The notes under the pieces were generated by a model that did no database searches, had not been told where the DNA came from, and saw nothing but the letters and a program-made list of their open reading frames with translations. DNA of 7,458 nucleotides, taken from the NCBI GenBank assembly GCA_902494595.1, contig CABUTY010000053.1:1-7458 (forward strand), in the 5' to 3' direction. The position numbers and the translations under genes are program-made. Numbering within the stretch: the first letter of the stretch is position 1; each line of letters opens with the position of its first letter. Source of the DNA: an uncultured Porphyromonadaceae bacterium. GTDB taxonomy: Bacteria > Bacteroidota > Bacteroidia > Bacteroidales > Muribaculaceae. Positions 1 through 5,327 of the stretch are shown here, piece by piece.

Positions 1-1374
1 CTCGTCGTATTCATATACGGTGGTTGCGGGGTTCTCTTTGACGAGCTTGGCGATAAGCATACCCTGGGGGCCTGCCATCATGGAGATGTAGCGGCCGTTG
101 GCATTGCGCAGGGAGTCGAGCTGAGCCGAAGAGAGGGCGTTTGTGGGGCCGTTGGCGTCGAAGAGTGTAATCCATTGGTCGGTCTGTGCGGCCACGCTGT
201 CCACGCTGAAGCGAGTGCTTATGGAGTCGGCGGGGAGACCGGCATTGAGGGCGGCAAGCACCTTATTGCCCAGCCCTTCGGTCACGGCCTGTACGAGAGT
301 GACTTGTACGGAGTCAACCTGCTGGGTGATGCTGTTGACGCGTGCCACGGCGAAGCCGTCGTTGGAGATATAGGCGATGGCGGCGCTGTCAACGGGCGCT
401 GTGAGAGCCATGCGCATGTTCTGGGGCACATCGTCGGTGCGGTAGGTATGATGCGAGAATGATACTCCCTCGTTCTTTATCTCTTTGCTGAGAGGGCCCT
501 TGTTGGCGTTCATGAAGTCGACGGTGGTCTTGGCGAGCTTGCGGCAGGCGGCCACGTCGGCGTCGCTGGGCATCACGGGCACGGCGATGAAGCTGATCTC
601 GCGGGTATCCTCGTTGACGGCGAAACGCGACTTCTCCTTATTGTAAGCTTCCTTGACTTCTGCGTCGCTCACGGGATAATCCTTGGCGTTGAGATTGCCG
701 AAGGGGAGGAAGGCCACTTCCACATTCTGTGTGGCTACATAGTCGTTGTAAAGAGCTTTGCGGTCGAGGTCGTTGGCCTTGACGGTCCCTACGAGCAGAC
801 GCTGGTAAATCTGCTGACGGATCATCTTGTCGGTTTCATTCTCGGCGGCGAGCCAGGCGCGCTGCAGAGGTTCCACCTGCGCTTCGGTAAGGCCGTTGCG
901 CTTGGGATTGAAGATGATGTCGTAGGCCTGCGCGGGAGTCTGGGCTGCAATGCCCGCACCCTGGAGGGCCTGCATGAGTTCCTGAACCTTCTGGTTGTTG
1001 GGATTCTCCAGCATGTAGTATTTCAGGATATTGGGAGTGGAACGGATGCCGGCTTTGGCAACGGCCTCGTTGAGCACCGTTTCCTGTACGAGCTGGTCGA
1101 GAGCCATCTGGGGCAGCAGCTGTGTGTCGAAGTTTGCGAACTGCTCCGGATTCTGCTTGCGGGCCTCCTCGTACTGGTTGTTGAGTTCCTCACGTTTGCG
1201 CTGATATTCCGTGATGTCGATTTTTGTGGAGCCTATCTTGGCGATAGTGGTGTGGTCGCCGAAAATGTTGCGGCTGTTGGTAAGGGCATCGCCGACGATG
1301 AAGGCCAGCAATGCCACGCCTATCACGATAATCAGCAGTACCGATTTCGATCTGATTTTCTCTAATGTTGCCAT
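1..1374 (-). CDS. PpiD/SurA-like peptidyl-prolyl isomerase, N-terminal part (partial)
   Basis: The frame is open from ATG at 1374 to the window edge, giving 458 residues with no stop. The product begins MATLEKIRSKSVLLIIVIG: a short basic start followed by one membrane segment at about residues 11-28, so it should be anchored in the inner membrane with the rest in the periplasm. Residues about 38-210 are a helical, Q/E-rich SurA_N-type chaperone region (DQLVQETVLNEAVAKAGI). After it, VSDAEVKEAYNKEKSRFAV at about 230-250 and the DTREISFIAVPV strand are the usual lead-in to parvulin-like domains. Bacteroidetes homologues run to roughly 700 residues, so the main rotamase domain lies outside the window. 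The family helps fold outer-membrane and exported proteins. No Shine-Dalgarno sequence is present, as is normal for Bacteroidetes, and no clear promoter was found in the 584 bases upstream. The PpiD-like assignment is strong; catalytic competence cannot be judged. Confidence 0.9.
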   Translation of the reverse strand, partial: MATLEKIRSKSVLLIIVIGVALLAFIVGDALTNSRNIFGDHTTIAKIGSTKIDITEYQRKREELNNQYEEARKQNPEQFANFDTQLLPQMALDQLVQETVLNEAVAKAGIRSTPNILKYYMLENPNNQKVQELMQALQGAGIAAQTPAQAYDIIFNPKRNGLTEAQVEPLQRAWLAAENETDKMIRQQIYQRLLVGTVKANDLDRKALYNDYVATQNVEVAFLPFGNLNAKDYPVSDAEVKEAYNKEKSRFAVNEDTREISFIAVPVMPSDADVAACRKLAKTTVDFMNANKGPLSKEIKNEGVSFSHHTYRTDDVPQNMRMALTAPVDSAAIAYISNDGFAVARVNSITQQVDSVQVTLVQAVTEGLGNKVLAALNAGLPADSISTRFSVDSVAAQTDQWITLFDANGPTNALSSAQLDSLRNANGRYISMMAGPQGMLIAKLVKENPATTVYEYDE

Positions 1375-1477
1375 TCTATGTAGCTGTCTATATGTTTCTT
1401 GTGATGTCAGGCGCAGAGTCGAAACAATGATTTTGCGCCAAGAGCACGTTCCTTAAAATTTCGGGGTCGTAGGGGTC

Positions 1478-1566
1478 GCAGACTTGAGGCGATTTCAGTC
1501 GGTTGCTGAAAGGAGCATACCGGGGTATGTGACTGACAGCAAGCGGCTGAAAGCGGCCAAGTCTGC
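1478..1566. repeat. Long imperfect hairpin (left repeat copy)
   Basis: The outer arms 1478-1508 and 1537-1566 pair over about 30 positions: 26 Watson-Crick pairs, one G-U, three mismatches and one bulged base. The base of the stem is a perfect 9-bp GCAGACTTG/CAAGTCTGC. The apex carries a second palindrome, CATACC/GGTATG at 1516-1529. A separate small hairpin follows at 1572-1590 (CGGAGG, 7-base loop, CCTCCG). The scattered mismatches that leave the stem intact suggest that the structure itself is selected. It could act as a structured RNA, a REP-like DNA element, or the fold-back core of a mobile repeat. It lies between metK and the ppiD-like gene, and would fall in the 5' leader of the latter if that gene's promoter is upstream. 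Confidence 0.6.
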
Positions 1567-1605
1567 GAGGGCGGAGGTAACTTCCCTCCGTGACAGACCG
1601 CCGAT

Positions 1606-1800
1606 ATCGTTAAAACGCACTTCTGATTCATTTATGTTATTTTATTATATTTTTACAAATTGCGTGCCCTTATATCAAAGAATAATAACAAATCATTATT
1701 CCTGATGCCGTGGCCTGAAGGGCATTTAACGAAGGTCTCTTCAATCAGAGGAATAATCCTCATGGAATATAATTACCTTCGCCCCGTCTCTTTTTGGCAT
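1606..1800. other. AT-rich gene-free spacer between the two repeat copies
   Basis: No credible gene is seen on either strand. Visible structure is limited to an AT-rich inverted repeat at 1680-1701 (GAATAAT, 8-base loop, ATTATTC) and a 5-bp hairpin at 1748-1761 (GAGGA, ATAA, TCCTC). No sequence matching TAnnTTTG with a well-placed TTTG was found for the downstream ppiD-like gene, although that promoter could well lie here. Confidence 0.5.
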
Positions 1801-1805
1801 ATTTT

Positions 1806-1849
1806 TCGAGGTCTCGTCGGTCACGATGCCCGCATCGCTCCCTCCTCGA
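1806..1849. repeat. Hairpin core of the right repeat copy
   Basis: The arms TCGAGG (1806-1811) and CCTCGA (1844-1849) are perfectly complementary. The apex has CGATGC/GCATCG at 1824-1837 with a two-base loop. Read on the minus strand, it aligns with the core of the left hairpin (GGAGC, a palindrome, then GTGAC and GAC), but the palindrome itself has changed sequence on both arms. That is compensatory change between copies and supports a conserved structure rather than a conserved sequence. Confidence 0.5.
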
Positions 1850-1916
1850 CTCGTAAAATCTGCTCTAAAAGAGCCGCCCCTACGTCCTCGAAATTTTAAG
1901 GAACGCGCTCTAAAAC

Positions 1917-1939
1917 GCGCAAAGATAACACTTTTGCGC
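1917..1939 (-). terminator. Possible metK terminator hairpin
   Basis: It begins about 20 bases past the metK stop. Read on the minus strand it is GCGCAAA, a 9-base loop, then TTTGCGC, followed by GTTTTAG. The stem is 7 bp and perfect, but the T-run is short, so this may be a weak terminator or only an RNA 3'-end stabiliser. Confidence 0.4.
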
Positions 1940-1958
1940 CGAATAAACAAATCGTGGT

Positions 1959-3329
1959 TTATTCTAGGCCGAATTTGGCGCGGATAGCATCGGTCATATC
2001 GAGCTTTTCCCAGGCGAAGAGCTGGACGTCGCGGTGCAGCGGCTCCCGGTCGTAACGCGATGCGAAAACCTTAGTGGTTTCCATAGGGGTGCGCCCCATG
2101 TGGCCATAGGTGGCAGTCTCGCGGTAGATGGGCTGTCGGAGGCCGAGACGTTTCTCTATGGCCCGCGGCCGCATGTCGAAGAGTTCGGGAATTTTGGCGG
2201 CAATCTCGGCATCGCTCATGGCCACTCTGGAAGTGCCGTGGGTGTCTACGTATATGTTGATGGGGTGTGCGTGGCCTATGGCGTAGGATACCTGTACGGT
2301 CACTTCGGAAGCCACACCGGCAGCTACAAGGTTCTTGGCGATATGGCGGCAGGCATCGGCGGCGCTGCGGTCAACTTTGGAGGGGTCTTTGCCCGAGAAT
2401 GCGCCGCCGCCGTGGGCTCCGCGGCCGCCGTAAGTGTCGACGATGATTTTGCGTCCCGTGAGGCCGGTATCGGCGTGAGGGCCGCCGAGCACGAATTTGC
2501 CAGTCGGGTTCACGAACAGCCGCGTCTCGGAATCGAACATTCTCTGGATGTCGGCAGGCAGACCGGCAATCACCCGCGGCAGCAGCACGTCGCGCACATC
2601 TTTGTAGATGGTGTCGAGCATCTGCCTGTCGGCGCTCATGCGTGCTTCGTCGGTATCTTCGAGCGGCTGGATGAAGTCGTCGTGCTGCGTCGACACCACT
2701 ATGGTGTGAATGCGCACCGGCTTGCGGTCGGGACCATACTCCACGGTCACCTGACTTTTGGCGTCGGGGCGCAGGTAGGATGTGAGCTTCCCCTTGCGGT
2801 AATAGTTCATGGCGTCGCCGGCGCGGCGTATGTCGGCGAGTTCGCGGAGAATCTTGTGCGACAGGCTGAGGGTGAGTGGCATCAGTTCTTCGGATTCGTC
2901 GACGGCATAGCCGAACATCATGCCCTGGTCGCCGGCGCCCTGGAGCTCTTCAAGCTCTTTGTCGCCTTTCTGTTCCACGCCGCGGCTTATGTCGGCGCTC
3001 TGCTCATGTATGGAGGTGATGATGCCGCATGAGTCGCCGTCGAACCGGTAGGCGCCGCGGTTGTAGCCGATGTCGTTGATGAGCTTGCGTATCACCGACG
3101 GAACATCCACGTAGGCGTCGGAAGTCACTTCTCCCGACACGAACACCTGTCCCGTGGTGACCATAGTCTCCACGGCCACGCGGCTGTCGGGGTCGCGGGC
3201 CAGATATTCGTCGAGGATGGCGTCGCTGATCTGGTCGGCCACTTTGTCGGGGTGTCCTTCCGACACAGACTCGGAGGTGAAAAGATAATTGCCGTTGTCG
3301 AGAACGGGTGCTGTTGAAGATTTAATCAT
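1959..3329 (-). CDS. metK: S-adenosylmethionine synthetase (methionine adenosyltransferase)
   Basis: This cytoplasmic enzyme makes S-adenosylmethionine from methionine and ATP, supplying methylation and polyamine pathways. With the start at 3329 (MIKSSTAPV) it has 456 residues. The signatures are intact: TSESVSEGHPDK at 18-29 (ATP and metal binding), GAGDQGMMFGYA at 131-142, RPDAKSQV at 187-194, NPTGKFVLGGP at 274-284, TGRKIIVDTYGG at 291-302 and GGGAFSGKDPSKVDRSAA from 307. It is longer than the 384-residue E. coli enzyme because of a short N-terminal tail and internal insertions, notably around 164-181 and 219-240, as is usual for Bacteroidetes. The same frame stays open for 29 codons upstream to an ATG at 3416, but those codons run through the GC-rich leader hairpin and have no counterpart in the family, so 3329 is preferred. 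Expression is probably controlled by the structured leader described separately. Confidence 0.97.
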   Translation of the reverse strand: MIKSSTAPVLDNGNYLFTSESVSEGHPDKVADQISDAILDEYLARDPDSRVAVETMVTTGQVFVSGEVTSDAYVDVPSVIRKLINDIGYNRGAYRFDGDSCGIITSIHEQSADISRGVEQKGDKELEELQGAGDQGMMFGYAVDESEELMPLTLSLSHKILRELADIRRAGDAMNYYRKGKLTSYLRPDAKSQVTVEYGPDRKPVRIHTIVVSTQHDDFIQPLEDTDEARMSADRQMLDTIYKDVRDVLLPRVIAGLPADIQRMFDSETRLFVNPTGKFVLGGPHADTGLTGRKIIVDTYGGRGAHGGGAFSGKDPSKVDRSAADACRHIAKNLVAAGVASEVTVQVSYAIGHAHPINIYVDTHGTSRVAMSDAEIAAKIPELFDMRPRAIEKRLGLRQPIYRETATYGHMGRTPMETTKVFASRYDREPLHRDVQLFAWEKLDMTDAIRAKFGLE

Positions 3330-3343
3330 GACTTTAGTTGTTT

Positions 3344-3382
3344 TCAAAATTAAACGGCGGCCGCCAAGGTGGCAACCGCCGT
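3344..3382 (-). terminator. Terminator-like attenuator hairpin before metK
   Basis: Read on the minus strand, ACGGCGG (3382-3376) pairs with CCGCCGT (3360-3354). Inside it, GCCA pairs with TGGC around a three-base loop (3367-3369), and the intervening TT and GG can form two G-U wobbles. This makes a continuous 13-bp helix. TTTAATTTTG follows immediately, giving the GC-stem plus U-tract of an intrinsic terminator. It ends only about 15-25 bases before the metK ATG, inside the leader, so it would act as an attenuator or as a block on translation initiation rather than as a terminator for another gene. Confidence 0.6.
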
Positions 3383-3405
3383 GAAAAGTCATGCTCGCTG
3401 TAGGG

Positions 3406-3545
3406 TATCGTCGCAAAGGATGGACGATATTGCAGTTTTAGCATTTTTTCGGGTGGTTGCAAGCAGCCAAATTTATCCACCGGGACTTTCCTTCCTTGCG
3501 GAGACCGGAGTCCCACGAAAACACGAAGGTAGCCCTTCCTGTTTC
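3406..3545 (-). promoter_or_regulatory. metK: Structured metK leader, candidate SAM-responsive riboswitch
   Basis: The predicted leader runs about 215 bases from the promoter to the metK ATG and is densely structured on the minus strand. In order it contains: GAAGG-GCTA-CCTTC (3538-3525); a stem GGGACT/AGTCCC (3514-3482) enclosing a GCAA tetraloop; GGTGG/CCACC (3481-3452); GCAACC at 3460-3455; TGCTAA at 3443-3438; and a perfect 7-bp stem TATCGTC/GACGATA (3429-3406). The GCAACC...TGCTAA pair with an 11-base gap resembles the ligand-binding core of the SAM-I superfamily, and metK is a classical target of such switches. The usual upstream SAM-I sequence elements (GAGGGA, the kink-turn segment) were not recognised. 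The class is therefore uncertain, and a divergent SAM-I relative or a new class are both possible. Confidence 0.5.
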
Positions 3546-3551
3546 TGCCCG

Positions 3552-3583
3552 CAAAGTTAATCCTTTTCCCCGACAAATGCAAA
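3552..3583 (-). promoter_or_regulatory. Bacteroidetes-type promoter for metK
   Basis: On the minus strand, TTTG (3583-3580) and TAACTTTG (3559-3552) are separated by 20 bases. They match the Bacteroides -33 TTTG and -7 TAnnTTTG consensus with normal spacing. Transcription would begin near 3545-3548, giving a long leader. Confidence 0.65.
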
Positions 3584-3647
3584 TCTGCGAAAAAACGGAA
3601 ATCCAGAATGAACCGGCAACGCACTTCAATTATTTTTATCAGAAAAC

Positions 3648-3678
3648 TTTCATAATATTTATAAGTTGTTTATCTTTG
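3648..3678 (+). promoter_or_regulatory. Bacteroidetes-type promoter for the small-ORF/membrane-protein operon
   Basis: TATCTTTG (3671-3678) is a perfect TAnnTTTG -7 box. TTTC (3648-3651), one base off TTTG, lies 19 bases upstream. It is divergent from the metK promoter, with about 65 bases between the two -33 boxes. The expected start is near 3683-3685, ahead of all the small ORFs. Confidence 0.55.
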
Positions 3679-3698
3679 TGTCGTAAAGGGGTCTTGAT

Positions 3699-3742
3699 AT
3701 GAAAAGTCCTTGTAAGCAAATTTTATAATGATGCGCGTATGA
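3699..3742 (+). other. Two tiny overlapping upstream ORFs
   Basis: A 9-codon ORF (MKSPCKQIL, stop TAA at 3726-3728) shares one base with the next ATG (TAATG). That ATG opens a 4-codon ORF (MMRV, stop TGA at 3740-3742), which overlaps the start of the 36-codon ORF as ATGA. They lie in the predicted leader of the operon. They may be leader peptides that pass ribosomes along, or chance ORFs in a short leader. No known leader-peptide composition is evident. Confidence 0.3.
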
Positions 3743-3849
3743 AAAGATTATTTTACTTGTTTGTTCTGCTTGCGTCGGTGTGGGTTGTCTCTCTGAATGC
3801 GGCAGGAAATTATGTGGCATGTAATGACAATAAATATGAACTGTCATGA
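3739..3849 (+). CDS. Small ORF encoding a signal-peptide-like 36-residue product (possible remnant)
   Basis: The product starts MKRLFYLFVLLASVWVVSLN and continues AAGNYVACNDNKYELS. It has a basic n-region (KR), a hydrophobic core at residues 4-19 and a small-residue c-region (NAAG), so it looks like a type I signal peptide with cleavage near residue 22. That leaves only 14 mature residues. Its TGA overlaps the ATG of the membrane protein gene (ATGA at 3846-3849), which suggests translational coupling. It may be a real exported or membrane micropeptide, a leader that drives translation of the next gene, or the severed 5' end of a secreted-protein gene whose 3' end may survive at 5171-5248. No known family was recognised. 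Confidence 0.5.
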   Translation: MKRLFYLFVLLASVWVVSLNAAGNYVACNDNKYELS

Positions 3850-5156
3850 GGTACAGCCACATTCGGAAATCCTCTCCCCACAAACGATTCGGGAAGACTG
3901 ACAGAATCTATAATTATATCTTCTGGACTGTAGGTATTGTAATCGTATTTAAGACTGTTTTTCTCGGGATCCGTATTTGTCAGAGTCCATATTGGGGAGA
4001 CTTCGGCGACTATCTTTACAATTATTCCGGTGGGTTTATACGTCGAGGTCTTACAGGCGAAATCCTAATCTTCCTTAAAGAAAGATTTTCGATGTCGCCA
4101 TTGATGGTATGTTATGTGACATCAATGATGGGTTATGCCATTGTGGCTTGTTACGTCCTCTCAAAGTTCAAGTCATGTGGATTGGGCGGAGCCATATTGA
4201 TAACCGGTTTTACGTTGGGAGCGGTATTTATTTTCGGGTTCGCCCCTATGCGACGCGACTATATGGAGCTGGCGCTGTTTATTGCAATAATATGGTCGTA
4301 TAGACGTCTAAAGACGGGCCAATGGCTTGTCCTTTCGAATGTCATCGCCATATTCGGGATATTGTTGCATGAGGCAACATTTTTCTTCATGGTTCCGATA
4401 TGCATACTGCTTACGGTGACCAGACTGCATGGTATAGTCAAGGCTATAGGGGCATGGTTGCCATCGATAACGGCGTTTGCCTTATGTTGCATTTATAAAG
4501 GGGATGCCGAGATGTATGTCCGTATAATAGAAACTGCGCAGACCTTGGCGCCAGATGCGTTTGCCGGGGGAGTGGTACCGGGAGCATTGCCATATATAGG
4601 CAAGAGTTCCGAAGAGGTTTTCGCTTTCCATATCGGCATGAATTTTACCGACCGGATCGACGGATTGCCATTGCCGGTAGGTATTGTGACTGTTTTTTAC
4701 TTCCTATATGTGCCATTCATAACGATAGCGGCATTGAGGGTTTTCAGCCGTAGGCCTCCGGGCATGCAGAGGCTGGGTGCGTTGATGTCGCTGATCGGTT
4801 TTCAGTTTATATGTCTGCTTCCTATGTTTACGGTTCTGAGCTGCGACATATGCAGGGTTTGTCTTTATTGGGTTATGAGTTCCCTGATAGTATGGCTTAC
4901 GTTCAGAGAGGAAGACATAGAAGAGTTGTTCGGTGGCAGATATAATCGGCTGTGCCGAAAGGCGGTGGTTAGGATGCTTTCGCTGCGTACTGCGCGGAGT
5001 AAGATTCTGCTGACTTTCTGTGTGCTTTTCATAGGCGTCACTTTTTACCGCCGTCAGCCTCGGGATATAGTCCTTTCAAGTCCTGCCGGCACCGCAGTAT
5101 GGACGGCAAATCAGGTCATTGAAAAAGTTAAGCCGGACTTCCATCTGGAGCATTAA
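3846..5156 (+). CDS. Multi-pass membrane protein of unknown function
   Basis: This is a 436-residue protein with about nine or ten hydrophobic segments, near residues 22-43, 85-105, 113-133, 139-152, 160-173, 177-192, 197-217, 274-299, 309-331, 336-352 and 386-400. The first loop after the opening helix carries a striking motif, GDFGDYLYNYSGGFIRRGL at 51-69. Further polar landmarks near membranes are APMRRDYMEL (133-142), the HE pair at 175-176, and D334 with R337 in SCDICRVCLYW. Acidic and arginine residues placed at helix ends in this way resemble polytopic glycosyltransferase- or polymerase-like proteins of surface-polysaccharide loci, but no catalytic motif was recognised with certainty and no polysaccharide genes are adjacent. 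The N-terminus is rich in K, R and H and is probably cytoplasmic. ATG at 3846 overlaps the stop of the preceding small ORF. Base composition looks poorer in GC than metK, consistent with accessory origin. Confidence 0.8.
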   Translation: MRYSHIRKSSPHKRFGKTDRIYNYIFWTVGIVIVFKTVFLGIRICQSPYWGDFGDYLYNYSGGFIRRGLTGEILIFLKERFSMSPLMVCYVTSMMGYAIVACYVLSKFKSCGLGGAILITGFTLGAVFIFGFAPMRRDYMELALFIAIIWSYRRLKTGQWLVLSNVIAIFGILLHEATFFFMVPICILLTVTRLHGIVKAIGAWLPSITAFALCCIYKGDAEMYVRIIETAQTLAPDAFAGGVVPGALPYIGKSSEEVFAFHIGMNFTDRIDGLPLPVGIVTVFYFLYVPFITIAALRVFSRRPPGMQRLGALMSLIGFQFICLLPMFTVLSCDICRVCLYWVMSSLIVWLTFREEDIEELFGGRYNRLCRKAVVRMLSLRTARSKILLTFCVLFIGVTFYRRQPRDIVLSSPAGTAVWTANQVIEKVKPDFHLEH

Positions 5157-5170
5157 GGGAAAGAGTATAA

Positions 5171-5248
5171 GACAACGCCGACACTTTGCGCCCCGGCATC
5201 TACATCCTGCGCCAGGGCCGCAAGGCAACGAAAATAACGGTGAGGTAA
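5171..5248 (+). pseudogene. Remnant of a type IX secretion C-terminal sorting domain
   Basis: After an in-frame stop (TAA at 5168-5170), a 25-codon stretch reads DNADTLRPGIYILRQGRK, then ATKITVR and a stop. The pattern L-x-PGIYI-x-R-x-G-x-x-A-x-K-x-x-VR is the typical last strand pair of Bacteroidetes type A sorting domains, which route proteins across the outer membrane through T9SS. It has no start codon and no upstream coding region in frame, so it is a broken 3' end. It lies just after the membrane protein gene on the same strand. Recognition rests on a short motif only. Confidence 0.5.
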
Positions 5249-5277
5249 ACGGATATTCGTGAGACAATACAATAAAT

Positions 5278-5327
5278 CCCCGGAACTCGCGATGCAAGAC
5301 TTGTTAGTGAGTTCCGGGGTTATTTTT
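5278..5327 (+). terminator. Strong intrinsic terminator between convergent genes
   Basis: CCCCGGAACTC (5278-5288) and GAGTTCCGGGG (5309-5319) form a perfect 11-bp stem. The 20-base loop itself contains CAAG/CTTG. TTATTTTT follows on the plus strand. It ends the membrane-protein transcript and lies directly against the stop of the minus-strand gene. Read on the minus strand it is followed by only a weak T-rich tail, so it may work in both directions but better on plus. Confidence 0.85.

Larger units (their letters stand above)
1447..1905. repeat. 459-bp segment bounded by 29-base inverted repeats (two facing copies of an extragenic repeat)
   Basis: Positions 1447-1475 and the reverse complement of 1877-1905 agree at 27 of 29 bases; both begin CGTTCCTTAAAATTTCG and end CGTAGGGG. 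Similarity continues outward as AGAGC(A/G)CGTTCC. Inward, the copies remain recognisable although diverged: the left copy has GGAGCATACCGGGGTATGTG, and the right copy, read on the minus strand, has GGAGCGATGCGGGCATCGTG. Both then continue GAC(T/C)GAC. This is either a MITE-like element with terminal inverted repeats or two separate members of a dispersed structured repeat family in opposite orientation. No transposase is encoded. The short ORFs crossing it are compositionally odd and probably not genes. No target-site duplication was recognised. Confidence 0.65.

Noticed and set aside
143..462. Two short plus-strand open frames
   Set aside because: They are antisense to the PpiD-like coding region, which is open through the whole stretch and has clear family features.
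1407..1950. Several 69-79 codon frames in the metK/ppiD gap
   Set aside because: They run through the repeat hairpins, have odd composition (many C, S, R and P) and occur on both strands over the same bases. They are best explained by the repeat structure.
2034..3032. 332-codon open frame on the plus strand
   Set aside because: It lies entirely antisense to metK. Its composition (G, A, V and H rich) is what the complement of a GC-rich gene gives, and it shows no family motifs.
3330..3416. N-terminal extension of metK by 29 codons
   Set aside because: It would translate the terminator-like hairpin and has no counterpart in MetK proteins. The ATG at 3329 sits at the expected distance from the GHPDK motif.
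3334..3629. Short minus-strand frames in the metK leader
   Set aside because: They overlap the promoter and the structured RNA region, and show no domain or signal features.
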